The position numbers and the translations under genes are program-made. From Pseudomonadota bacterium (GTDB taxonomy: Bacteria > Pseudomonadota > Gammaproteobacteria > Xanthomonadales > Xanthomonadaceae), in the NCBI GenBank assembly GCA_023444765.1, contig JAEXLY010000223.1:1-13483 (forward strand): a stretch of 13,483 nucleotides of DNA, given 5' to 3'. The notes under the pieces are model-generated. The model had not been told where the DNA came from, ran no database searches, and saw nothing but the letters and a program-made list of their open reading frames with translations. Of this stretch, positions 1 through 7,518 are shown piece after piece. Numbering within the stretch: position 1 is the first letter of the stretch; each line of letters starts with the position of its first letter.

Positions 1-161
1 GACCGGCGCGTGGCGTGGCGCCGGTGCGGCGGGATCCCCGCGACCGTTCCGCGCCGGTCCGGGCCGATGCGGATAGCGTTGCCGGCACCTGCGCGGCCGG
101 CCCATGCCTGCCTGCCGGCGCCTTCCCCCGCGTGCGGGAGAGGGCCGGGGCAGGGACCGGA
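1..161. other. xpsI/xpsJ boundary region, no gene assigned
   Basis: In the known xps order the gene before xpsJ is xpsI, so its 3' end is expected here or just upstream. All three forward frames are open at the window edge because of the high GC. The frame starting at base 2 meets TAG at 74-76 and the frame starting at base 1 stops at 217-219, but neither translation looks like the end of a GspI protein to me. From about 118 the sequence becomes a hairpin repeat, which argues that any xpsI reading frame has ended by then. I therefore assign no coding sequence and treat this as a possible xpsI tail plus spacer. Confidence 0.4.
121..144. repeat. Dispersed-repeat-like hairpin
   Basis: The left arm CCTTCCCCCGC (121-131) and right arm GCGGGAGAGGG (134-144) flank a GT loop. 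They form an imperfect 11-bp stem with one mismatch and one wobble pair. The arms closely match the CCTTCTCCCGC/GCGGGAGAAGG palindromes that occur between genes in many Xanthomonadaceae genomes; that match is from memory, not a search. It lies 7 bases before the ribosome binding site assigned to xpsJ, so it could affect mRNA stability or translation of the downstream genes. Confidence 0.55.
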
Positions 162-908
162 ATGCAGCGACATCCGGACTGCAGCGACGCCGCCCGGAAT
201 GCAGATGCGCCTGGGGTAACGGTCCTGCGATCCGCCGGTGCGAGCCGTGGGGCCTGCCGCACTGTCAGGACGTCTGCGCCGCCGTGCCGCCAGGGCGGCT
301 TCACCCTGATCGAGATCCTGCTGGCGACCACGCTGCTGGCGCTGGGCCTGGCGCTGGCCTTCGCCACCCTGCGTGCGGCGACCGCGACGGTGGAGCGCGG
401 CGAGGCCATTGCCGCGCGCAGCGAACGCATGCGCGCGGTCGACGGTTTCCTGCGCCGCCGGCTGGCTTCGGCCACGCCCATCGCCTTCGCCATCGACGAG
501 GACAGCGGCCGCATGGTCCGGTTCATCGGCGAGCCCGGGCGGATGCGCTTCGTCGCGGACCTGCCGGACTATCTGGGCCGCGGTGGCCCGCACCTGCACG
601 ATGTCGCCGTGCTCGACGGCGAGGGGGGCGCGCGCCTGGCGGTCTCGTACTCGATGGTGGCCAGCGGAGGTGTCATCGAAGACCGCCGGGCGCGCCCGCC
701 CGAACCGCTGGTACCGGACCTGGCGCAGGCGCGTTTCCGCTATCGCGGCCTTGGCGAGGATGGCCTGCTCGGCGAATGGACCGATACCTGGGAGCAGGTG
801 GACATGCTGCCGCTGCAGGTGTCCGTGGAACTGGCCAGCCGCAGCGGCGGGACCTGGCCGCCGATGGTGGTGATGCTGCCGCAGCGCATGGGCGGGATGG
901 TGCCGTGA
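162..908 (+). CDS. xpsJ: Type II secretion minor pseudopilin GspJ/XpsJ
   Basis: A 248-residue minor pseudopilin of the type II secretion system. In this family GspJ sits with GspI, GspK and GspH at the tip of the periplasmic pseudopilus and is processed by the prepilin peptidase. A canonical type IV prepilin motif, GGFTLIEILLATTLLALG, occupies residues 45-62. Cleavage is predicted after Gly46, with Phe47 as +1 and Glu51 as the conserved +5 glutamate; a hydrophobic helix runs to about residue 70. The rest is a soluble domain of about 180 residues ending in a typical short C-terminus. ATG 162 is chosen because it has AGGGA five bases upstream and no in-frame ATG, GTG or TTG lies between it and the motif. 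The resulting 46-residue leader is much longer than the usual 6-10, so the start is uncertain. The stop overlaps the xpsK start (GTGA). Confidence 0.85.
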   Translation: MQRHPDCSDAARNADAPGVTVLRSAGASRGACRTVRTSAPPCRQGGFTLIEILLATTLLALGLALAFATLRAATATVERGEAIAARSERMRAVDGFLRRRLASATPIAFAIDEDSGRMVRFIGEPGRMRFVADLPDYLGRGGPHLHDVAVLDGEGGARLAVSYSMVASGGVIEDRRARPPEPLVPDLAQARFRYRGLGEDGLLGEWTDTWEQVDMLPLQVSVELASRSGGTWPPMVVMLPQRMGGMVP

Positions 909-1771
909 CCGGGCGCGCTCCCCCGGCCACCCGCGGCGCGGCGCTGATCCTCGTGCTGTGGCTGACCGCGCTGCTGGCGGCGCTGATCGGCGCCTTCGCT
1001 ATGACCGCGCGCACGGAGTATCTGCAGGGCCGCACCCTCGGCAGCGGTCTGGTCGCCGCGCAGGCCGCGCGCGCGGGCCTGGAGTACGCGGCCACGCGCG
1101 TGTCCGTGCCGGATCCGCAACTGCAGTGGCTGCCCGATGGACGGCCGTACCGCTGGCGGCTGGGCGGGGTGGAGATCGAGGTGCGCATCGTCGACGAGTC
1201 CGGCAAGCTCGATCTCAATGCGGCCGAGCCCGCCAGCCTGTCCGCCCTGATGCGCGTGGCGGGCGCGGAACCCGCGCAGGCCGATGCGCTGGCCGCGGCC
1301 ATCGTCGACTGGCGCGATGTCGACGACCTCACCCAGGCGCAGGGGGGCGCGGAAGATCCGCAGTACGCCGCCGCCGGGCTGGACTGGGGTGCGAAGGATG
1401 CGCCGTTCGAAACCGTGGCCGAGGTCGAGCAGGTGCTGGGGATGACGCCGGCGCTGTACGCGCGGCTGGCGCCGCACCTGACGATCTTCAGCGGGCTGCC
1501 GATGGCCGACCCGCGTTTCGCCACGCCCGAGGTGCTGCAGTCGATGGGCATCGATCCGGCCAACGTGCTGGCGGGGCGTGAACGCCCGCCGCAGCCGGGC
1601 GACGCGTCGTTCGTGGGGGCCGGCAGCGGCACGTATAGTATCGACAGCCATGCGCGGCTCGGGGATGGGCGTGAATCCGTCCTGCGTGCCGTCATCCGGC
1701 TGGGGCCCAGTGGCGTGCCCGGATCTGCATTCACCGTCATGAGATGGGAGGAGGGCGCTTCGCCGCGATGA
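905..1771 (+). CDS. xpsK: Type II secretion minor pseudopilin GspK/XpsK
   Basis: A 288-residue protein of the GspK family, the large minor pseudopilin that caps the type II pseudopilus. It starts at GTG 905, overlapping the xpsJ stop. Residues 10-30 (RGAALILVLWLTALLAALIGA) are the prepilin-like helix, with probable cleavage after Gly11. The +5 glutamate is absent, which is normal for GspK. Family landmarks are DESGKLDLNAA at 97-107, DWRDVDD at 135-141 (the acidic region that in GspK lies near calcium-binding loops) and HLTIFSG at 191-197. The Asn-rich INxNTA stretch seen after that motif in many GspK proteins is replaced by PMADPRFATPEVL, which may be a feature of the Xps lineage. The 3' end overlaps the start of xpsL, so translation is probably coupled. 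Confidence 0.9.
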   Translation: MTGRAPPATRGAALILVLWLTALLAALIGAFAMTARTEYLQGRTLGSGLVAAQAARAGLEYAATRVSVPDPQLQWLPDGRPYRWRLGGVEIEVRIVDESGKLDLNAAEPASLSALMRVAGAEPAQADALAAAIVDWRDVDDLTQAQGGAEDPQYAAAGLDWGAKDAPFETVAEVEQVLGMTPALYARLAPHLTIFSGLPMADPRFATPEVLQSMGIDPANVLAGRERPPQPGDASFVGAGSGTYSIDSHARLGDGRESVLRAVIRLGPSGVPGSAFTVMRWEEGASPR

Positions 1772-2964
1772 TGTCCGTGGTCGAACAATCCGTGGCGACA
1801 CCGTCCGGCCTGCGCGGCGGCCTGCGCCGCATCGACGGCAGCCTGCGTCCGCGCCTGCGCGGCTTCCGCCAGTGGTGGGGCCGTTCGCTGGCGGCCTGGC
1901 TGCCAGCGCGCGTGCGCGACCTGTTCGGGCTGTCTCCGCAGCGGCTGCTGCTGCAGCCCACGGACGGGGATCTGCGTCTGTCGCTGTGGCGGGGCGAGGA
2001 GATCCGGTTGCTGGCGGACATGCCGCTGCCGCCTGCGGTCGCAGAGCAGGGAGATCCGCTGGTGCGGCTGCTGTCGCCGCCGATGGCGCGGGTACCGCGC
2101 TGGCTGCTGCTGCCGGGCAGCGCGGTGCTGCGCCGGCGGCTGGTCCTGCCCGCGGCGGCCGGCGACCGGCTGCGCGAAGTGCTGGGATTCGAGATCGACC
2201 GGCAGACACCGTTCTCCGCCGCCAACGTCAGCTACGACGCGCGTGCGATCGATCGCCGTGGCGACCAGATGGAAGCCGAGCTCGTCGTGGTCCCGCGCGC
2301 GACGCTCGAGGCTTCGCTGGCCGCGCTCGGCCCGCTCGCGCCGACACTGGCCGGCGTTGACGTGGCCGACGCCGATGGCACCCCGCTCGGCGTCGACCTC
2401 GCCGGCGGGGCCGCGCGCCAGCGACGGGAGGATCCTGCGCGTGGTCGTCACCTCATCCTGCTGCTGGTCGCCGTGCTGGCGCTGGCCGCGGGCATGTGGC
2501 AGATGCTCGCCAACCGCGAGGCGGCGGCCGATTTCTTCGCCCAGCAGGTCGAGGCCGAAGTCGCGCGCGCGCGCGGCGCCTCGCTGGAGCGGCGACAGCT
2601 GGTGGACCTGATCGAGGGGGGCGCGTTCCTGCGTGCCGCGCGTGCCGGTCGCCCGACGATGGTCGAGGTGATGGACGAACTCTCGCGACGCCTGCCGGAC
2701 GACACCTACCTGGAGAAGCTGTCGGTCGAGGGCGACCGCATCCTGCTGATCGGCCTCAGCCGCGAGGCGTCGGCCCTGGTCGGCAGGCTGCAGGGTTCGA
2801 CGCTGTGGTCCGAACCGACCCTGGCCGGCGCGCTGCAGCCCGACCCGCGCACCCGCATGGACCGCTTCACCCTCACCGCCACGCTCACGGTGGCCAATGG
2901 CAGCGCGCGTGCGGCCCCGGCCGCCGCCGGTGCAGGGACGACGGATGCAGCCGGAAGTCACTAG
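1768..2964 (+). CDS. xpsL: Type II secretion inner-membrane platform protein GspL/XpsL
   Basis: A 398-residue bitopic inner-membrane protein. GspL links the cytoplasmic ATPase GspE to the membrane platform and pairs with GspM. The cytoplasmic part spans residues 1-225 and has an actin-like, PilM-related character (LRLSLWRGEEIRLL at 69-82, RWLLLPGSAVLRRRLVLP at 111-128, EVLGFEIDRQTPF at 137-149). A single membrane segment lies at about 228-246. The periplasmic part contains a coiled region (250-290) and a PilN/ferredoxin-like domain (about 295-375, with LPDDTYLEKLSVEGDRILLIG at 309-329). The start is ATG 1768 (ATGATG, with a second possible ATG at 1771), overlapping the xpsK stop. A GGAGGAGGG run at 1747-1755 serves as ribosome binding site. 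An in-frame ATG at 1744 lies before that run and is rejected. Confidence 0.9.
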   Translation: MMSVVEQSVATPSGLRGGLRRIDGSLRPRLRGFRQWWGRSLAAWLPARVRDLFGLSPQRLLLQPTDGDLRLSLWRGEEIRLLADMPLPPAVAEQGDPLVRLLSPPMARVPRWLLLPGSAVLRRRLVLPAAAGDRLREVLGFEIDRQTPFSAANVSYDARAIDRRGDQMEAELVVVPRATLEASLAALGPLAPTLAGVDVADADGTPLGVDLAGGAARQRREDPARGRHLILLLVAVLALAAGMWQMLANREAAADFFAQQVEAEVARARGASLERRQLVDLIEGGAFLRAARAGRPTMVEVMDELSRRLPDDTYLEKLSVEGDRILLIGLSREASALVGRLQGSTLWSEPTLAGALQPDPRTRMDRFTLTATLTVANGSARAAPAAAGAGTTDAAGSH

Positions 2965-3559
2965 GCGCGACCGCTGGCTGGCGCTGGCGATCCTGGCCGG
3001 TGCGCTGGCGCTCGCCTACCTGCTGCTGGTGCATCCCTGGTGGACGGTGCCGCTGCTGGAAACCAATGCGCGCATCGAGGCACTGCGCGAACGCGACCTG
3101 CGTGCGCGCACCGGCCTGCAGCAGGCGCCGGAGGTGCGCGAGCGCCTGGAAGCCGCCCGTGCGGCCGCCGGCAGCGCGCCCGGATTCATGGCCGAGGGCA
3201 ACGTGCAGCTGGCGACCTCGGCCCTGGTGCAGCGGCTGGAACAGGCCGTGGCCCAGGCCAGTCCCGGCAACCGCAGTTGCGCGATCAGCAACCGCCAGCC
3301 GATGAACGACCCGCGCGAGCAGCGCTTCCCGCGCGCCACCGTGCAGGTGCGCCTGACCTGCGGCAACGCCGAACTGGCCACGGTGCTGCATTCGCTCGAA
3401 AGCGGTTCGCCGCGCCTGTTCGTCGACAACCTCAACATCCTCGCCCAGCGCTACCAGTTCAGCGGCAACCAGGGCAGTGGCGGCGGCGTGGACGCGAGTT
3501 TCGATCTCTACGGCTACCTGCAGCCGGCCCCCTCGACGGTGGCGTCCGATGCGCGCTGA
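2945..3559 (+). CDS. xpsM: Type II secretion inner-membrane protein GspM/XpsM
   Basis: A 204-residue bitopic inner-membrane protein resembling the 'subtype b' GspM family of Xanthomonas-like systems. The residues that suggest this are the short cytoplasmic head (MQPEVTRRDR), one membrane helix at 11-30, a charged coiled-coil stretch at 38-75, and a ferredoxin-like periplasmic domain with RFPRATVQVRLTCGN at 127-141 and LFVDNLNI at 158-165. In this system GspM stabilises GspL and, in Xanthomonas, XpsM forms a complex with XpsN. ATG 2945 is preferred over an in-frame ATG at 2897, which would add a Pro/Arg-rich, non-conserved extension. The gene overlaps xpsL by 20 bases and xpsN by 11. The two Cys residues at 112 and 139 could form a periplasmic disulfide. 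Confidence 0.88.
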   Translation: MQPEVTRRDRWLALAILAGALALAYLLLVHPWWTVPLLETNARIEALRERDLRARTGLQQAPEVRERLEAARAAAGSAPGFMAEGNVQLATSALVQRLEQAVAQASPGNRSCAISNRQPMNDPREQRFPRATVQVRLTCGNAELATVLHSLESGSPRLFVDNLNILAQRYQFSGNQGSGGGVDASFDLYGYLQPAPSTVASDAR

Positions 3560-4364
3560 GGACGTCAGCGCGCGCACCTGGTTGCTTGTCGGCCTGGCCG
3601 GCTGGGCGGCGTGCGTCTGGATCCTGGCGATGTTCGGCATGGGCGGCAGCATCGACCGCCTGCCCGACGATCCTTCGCTGCGCCAGGCCCTGCCCGAGCC
3701 GGGAGCGCCCGGCCAGGAGCGCCTCGGGCCACTCGCGCAGTACGGCGACATCGCCGCGCGTCCGCTGTTCACCGACAACCGTCGCCCGCAGGCGTTCGTG
3801 ATCGACCCGATGGGCGAGGCCGGGGACGCGGCCGACGACTTCGACTACGTATTGAGCAGCGTACTGCGCACACCGGGCCTGCAGATGGTGATCCTGCAGC
3901 CGGCGGGCGGCGGGGAGCCGGTCCGGGTCAAGCTGGGCGATGCGCCGGGATCCGCGCCCGGGTGGATCCTGCAATCGGTGGAGGCGCGTCGCGCGGTGTT
4001 TGCGGGGCCCGAAGGCGAACGCAGCCTGGAGCTCCGTGTCTTCGACGGCAGCGGCGGGCAGGCCCCGACGCCGATGGCGTCTCCTGCCGTCCCGGCCGCG
4101 CGCAACGCAGCGGGAACGACGGCCGACGCCGACATGGCCGCTCCCGCCAGGGCGAACGGCGGGTCGCAGGCCGCGCGCAGGGGCGCGGCCGCCGAGGCCG
4201 ATGCCGACACCTCCGCCGCCGACGCTGCTGCACCGACCGCGGTCCAGCAGCAGGCAGCGCAGGAACAGGTGGAAATGATCCGCCGCCGCATCGAGGAACG
4301 CCGGGCACGCCTGCGTCAGGAAGAACGGGCGCGCACCAGCCAGCCCGCCAACGAGAACCAATAG
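3549..4364 (+). CDS. xpsN: Type II secretion protein XpsN, GspC-like
   Basis: A 271-residue inner-membrane protein in the xpsN position between xpsM and the secretin gene. The order is a short cytoplasmic end, a membrane helix at 10-30, and a periplasmic homology-region-like domain at about 60-168. Landmarks are ARPLFTDNRRP (70-80), VRVKLGDAPGSAPGWIL (125-141) and AVFAGPEGERSLELRV (149-164), which follow the PLF-x-RP / G-D / V-L-x-G-x-x-x-L-x-L pattern of the GspC HR domain. An Ala/Asp-rich linker (169-235) leads to a charged helix rich in Arg and Glu (236-262). In Xanthomonas, XpsN binds XpsM and is thought to connect the platform with the secretin XpsD. The GspC-like reading is my inference. 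ATG 3549 overlaps the xpsM end; the in-frame upstream ATG at 3477 is rejected because the extension is antithetical to the short N-terminus of the family. Confidence 0.82.
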   Translation: MRAEDVSARTWLLVGLAGWAACVWILAMFGMGGSIDRLPDDPSLRQALPEPGAPGQERLGPLAQYGDIAARPLFTDNRRPQAFVIDPMGEAGDAADDFDYVLSSVLRTPGLQMVILQPAGGGEPVRVKLGDAPGSAPGWILQSVEARRAVFAGPEGERSLELRVFDGSGGQAPTPMASPAVPAARNAAGTTADADMAAPARANGGSQAARRGAAAEADADTSAADAAAPTAVQQQAAQEQVEMIRRRIEERRARLRQEERARTSQPANENQ

Positions 4365-4373
4365 ACTGCGCCG

Positions 4374-6596
4374 ATGACTCCACGATCCCTGTGCCAATCC
4401 GCCGTCGCCGCCTTCCTGTCCATGGTCCTGGCCGGCTGCGCCTCGATGCCGCCGCCCACGCTCTCGCGCGGGCAGCAGCGTCCGCCCGCCGCGGCCGCGC
4501 CGGGCACGGCCGGCGTCCAGACCGGGACGCTCGAGGACGAGGAAGGACCGCGTGCCCAGATCCGCCGCGGCAGCGGCCAGGTCATCAACCAGGGCGTGGC
4601 GGCGACCTCGCCGCCCAACCTGGGCGGCAGCACGGGCGAGGCCTCGTTCAACTTCGAGGGCGAGCCGCTGCACGCGGTGGTCAAGGCCATCCTCGGCGAC
4701 ATGCTGGGCCAGAACTACACCATCGCCCCGGGCGTGCAGGGCACGGTGACGCTGGCCACGCCGCGCACGGTGAGCCCGGCCCAGGCCTACGTCCTGCTCG
4801 AACGCGCGCTGGCCGACAACAACGCGCGCATGGTCTACAGCGGCGGCATGTACCAGATCGTGCCGGCGGACGCGGCGTTGCCCTCGGGCACGGTCGCGCC
4901 GCGCACCGGCAGTGCCGCCGCCGCGCGCGGCTTCGAGGTGCGGGTGGTGCCGCTGCGCTACATCTCGGCCACCGAGATGGAGAAGGTGCTCGAGCCCTAC
5001 GCGCGCCCCAACGCCATCGTCTCGGTGGACAACGGACGCAACACGATCACCGTGTCCGGCTCGCGGGTGGAGCTGGAGAACTACCTGCGCACAATCGAGA
5101 TCTTCGACGTGGACTGGCTGTCGGGCATGTCGGTGGGCGTGTTCCCGCTGCAGAGCGGCAAGGCCACCCGCGTGGTGGCGGACCTCGAGAAGGTGTTCGG
5201 CGAGCAGAGCAAGTCGCCGGTGGCCGGCATGTTCCGCTTCATGCCGCTGGAGGGCGCCAACGCGGTGCTGGTGATCACGCCGCAGCCCGACTACCTCGAC
5301 GACATCGGCGACTGGCTCGAGCGCATCGACAGCGCCGGCGCCGGTGCGCGGCTGTATTCCTATGAGCTCAAGTACATCCGCGCGCGCGACCTGGCGCAGC
5401 GGCTGGCCGAGGTGTTCGGCGGCAGCGCCGGGCGCTCCGGCGGCGGCGACGGCGGGCCCTCGCTGATGCCCGGGCTGACGCCGGCGACCATCGGCAGCGG
5501 CACCGGCGGCGACGGCGCCAAGCTCGACGGCGGCTTCGATTCGGGATCGATGGACTCCGGGATGGGCGGCAACGGTGCCAGCGGCGGCATGGGCGGCGGC
5601 GGAGCTTCGCTCTCGCTCGGCCAGGACCGCGGCGGCGCCAGTGGCGTCACGCTCGAGGTCGAAGGCGACCGCGTCGGCGTGTCGGCGCTCGACGAGACCA
5701 ACGCCCTGCTGGTGCGCACCACGCCCTCGGCGTGGAAATCGATCAAGGAAGTGGTCGAACGCCTGGACGTGATGCCGCTGCAGGTGCACATCGAGGCGCA
5801 GATCGCCGAAGTCGTGCTGGAAGGCGACCTGCGCTATGGCGTGAACTGGTTCTTCGAGCGGGCGGTGACCGATGCCGGCCTGCCTTCGGCCGTGGACCGC
5901 ACCACCTGGAGCGCGATCGCCGGCAACGTCACCGGCTCGACCACCGGCAGCGTCGGCAGCGGGCTGTCGTGGACCTTCCTCGGCCGCAACGCCGCCGCGA
6001 TCATCAGCGCGCTGGACGAGGTGACCGACCTGCGTGTGCTGCAGTCGCCCTCGATCATGACCCGCAACAACGCCGAGGCCACGCTCAACGTCGGCAGCCG
6101 CATCCCGATCTCGACGGTCAGCGTGAACCCCATCCTCGGCAGCGACAACAGCTTCACCTCGGTGCAGTACCTGGAGACGGGCACGATCCTCAACGTGCGC
6201 CCGCGCGTGACCAGCGACGGCATGGTGTTCCTCGACATCGTCCAGGAAGTCAGCACCCCCGGCGACCAGGCGACCGCCGACGAGAACGGAAACGTGCGCA
6301 TCGACACGCGCAAGATGAAGACCGAAGCGGCGGTGCGCAGTGGCGACACCGTGATGCTGGCCGGGCTGATCCGCGACCAGGTGGGTCGGGGGTCCGCCGG
6401 TTTCCCGGGGCTGAGCCGGATCCCGGTGATCGGCGGCCTGTTCGGCCGCCAGACGTCGAGCACGGCGCGCACCGAAGTCATCATCTTGCTGACGCCGACC
6501 ATCATCCGCGACGTCAACGAGGCGCGCAGCCTGACCGACGAGTACAGCCGCCGCTTCCGCGCGATGGAGCCGCTGAACCGGGCGACGCAGGACTGA
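4374..6596 (+). CDS. xpsD: Type II secretion outer-membrane secretin GspD/XpsD (lipoprotein)
   Basis: A 740-residue secretin that forms the outer-membrane channel for folded exoproteins. A lipoprotein signal ends in the lipobox LAGC (Cys22) with Ala at +2, fitting outer-membrane sorting; XpsD of Xanthomonas is likewise a lipoprotein. Periplasmic domains follow: N0 (about 91-165, FNFEGEPLHAVVKAILG), N1 (188-245), N2 (253-320) and N3 (327-465). N3 is interrupted by a Gly-rich insertion at about 349-424. The secretin domain spans about 470-712, with LQSPSIMTRNNAEATLNVG (556-574), YLETGTILNVRPRV (599-612) and the closing motif FPGLSRIPVIGGLF (677-690) then EVIILLTPTIIRD (701-713). A 27-residue tail follows; I see no clear pilotin-binding S-domain, consistent with self-anchoring by the lipid. 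It lies 9 bases after xpsN, with only a weak Shine-Dalgarno. Confidence 0.95.
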   Translation: MTPRSLCQSAVAAFLSMVLAGCASMPPPTLSRGQQRPPAAAAPGTAGVQTGTLEDEEGPRAQIRRGSGQVINQGVAATSPPNLGGSTGEASFNFEGEPLHAVVKAILGDMLGQNYTIAPGVQGTVTLATPRTVSPAQAYVLLERALADNNARMVYSGGMYQIVPADAALPSGTVAPRTGSAAAARGFEVRVVPLRYISATEMEKVLEPYARPNAIVSVDNGRNTITVSGSRVELENYLRTIEIFDVDWLSGMSVGVFPLQSGKATRVVADLEKVFGEQSKSPVAGMFRFMPLEGANAVLVITPQPDYLDDIGDWLERIDSAGAGARLYSYELKYIRARDLAQRLAEVFGGSAGRSGGGDGGPSLMPGLTPATIGSGTGGDGAKLDGGFDSGSMDSGMGGNGASGGMGGGGASLSLGQDRGGASGVTLEVEGDRVGVSALDETNALLVRTTPSAWKSIKEVVERLDVMPLQVHIEAQIAEVVLEGDLRYGVNWFFERAVTDAGLPSAVDRTTWSAIAGNVTGSTTGSVGSGLSWTFLGRNAAAIISALDEVTDLRVLQSPSIMTRNNAEATLNVGSRIPISTVSVNPILGSDNSFTSVQYLETGTILNVRPRVTSDGMVFLDIVQEVSTPGDQATADENGNVRIDTRKMKTEAAVRSGDTVMLAGLIRDQVGRGSAGFPGLSRIPVIGGLFGRQTSSTARTEVIILLTPTIIRDVNEARSLTDEYSRRFRAMEPLNRATQD

Positions 6597-6624
6597 ATGC
6601 GCGTGGATGCGTGCGGGGACGCGC

Positions 6625-7518
6625 ATGGCTGAGGTGCCGGTGGTGCTGCTGCCGGTCGGCGCCGACGACGATGCGCTCGATGCCTGCCTGGCTGCGCTCG
6701 ATGCGGGGACGCCGGCGGGCACGCGCGTCTGGCTGGCCGACGATGCGCAGGCCGGCCCGCGCGGGCTGGCGATCATCGACCGCTGGCTGGCCCGCACGCC
6801 GCTGCAGGCCGACTACACCCGCCGCGACCGCCGCGTGGGCGAGGTCGCGCACATCGACCAGATGCTGGCGGCCTGCGGCGATGCCGATGCGATCGTGCTG
6901 GCGCCCGATGCGGTGCCGACACCCGGTTGGGCCGCGCAGCTGTCGGCCTGCTTCGCGCGCGATGCGTCGATCGCCAGTGCGACGCCCTGGTGCAATGCCG
7001 GCGAGGTGGCCGCCTGGCCGCGGATTGGCGAGATCTCGCCGATGCCGTCCGATCCCGCCCGGATCGCGCGCGCCAGCGCGGCGATGTCGCCGCTGCATCC
7101 CGAGCTGCCCGCCGCGGTCGCGCACGCGGTGATGCTGCGCGGCAGCGCGCGGTGCAAGGCCGGCGGGCTGGACGCGGCCAGCTACGGGTCCTGGTACGCC
7201 GCGCTGATCGACCTGTGCCTGCGCCTCTCGGGCCTGGGCTGGCGCAACGTGCTGTGCGAAACGGCCTTCGTCGCCCGCCGCGGCGAGGGCGGCCCGGCCG
7301 AAGGCGACATGGACGCGCTCGGCGCGCGCTGGCCAGCCTGGCATGCGCGGCTTGCGCATTTCCTGATGGACGATCCGCTGCGCCAGGCGCGCGAGCGACT
7401 GGCCCGTTGCCACGCGCAGGCCGATGGCCCGCAGCTGCAGCACGAACTGTTCCCCCAGGACGGCAAGGACGAGGCGGCCGACGCTGCGCCAGTCGACCAG
7501 GCCGAAGGCGAGGCGTGA
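6625..7518 (+). CDS. Divergent family 2 glycosyltransferase-like protein
   Basis: A 297-residue protein with a family 2 glycosyltransferase-like outline: an N-terminal strand PVVLLPVGADDD (5-16), a middle strand IVLAPDAVPTPGW (90-102) in the place of the sugar-nucleotide/metal site, and GGLDAASYGSWYAALIDLCLRL (in two parts, 180-191 and 192-201) in the place of the catalytic segment. Typical enzymes have an acidic pair before DLC (for example Y-G-E-D-V-D-L-C); here the aligned residues are Ala and Leu. The C-terminal 60 residues are charged and look disordered. Activity is therefore doubtful; it may be a pseudoenzyme, partner or divergent enzyme. ATG 6625 is chosen because GGGGA at 6615-6619 gives correct spacing; ATG 6607 in frame would add six residues. 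It shares one base with the next gene and follows xpsD by 28 bases. Confidence 0.72.
   Translation: MAEVPVVLLPVGADDDALDACLAALDAGTPAGTRVWLADDAQAGPRGLAIIDRWLARTPLQADYTRRDRRVGEVAHIDQMLAACGDADAIVLAPDAVPTPGWAAQLSACFARDASIASATPWCNAGEVAAWPRIGEISPMPSDPARIARASAAMSPLHPELPAAVAHAVMLRGSARCKAGGLDAASYGSWYAALIDLCLRLSGLGWRNVLCETAFVARRGEGGPAEGDMDALGARWPAWHARLAHFLMDDPLRQARERLARCHAQADGPQLQHELFPQDGKDEAADAAPVDQAEGEA

Noticed and set aside
10..219. Short plus-strand frame near the window start as a gene
   Set aside because: It crosses the hairpin repeat, is Pro/Ala/Arg-rich and shows no resemblance to GspI or another family.
673..6797. Very long minus-strand open frames (762 residues at 673-2961 and 1112 residues at 3459-6797)
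   Set aside because: They are antisense to a recognisable secretion operon, have no family motifs and are strongly Arg/Ala/Gly/His-biased. Long antisense frames are expected at this GC content.
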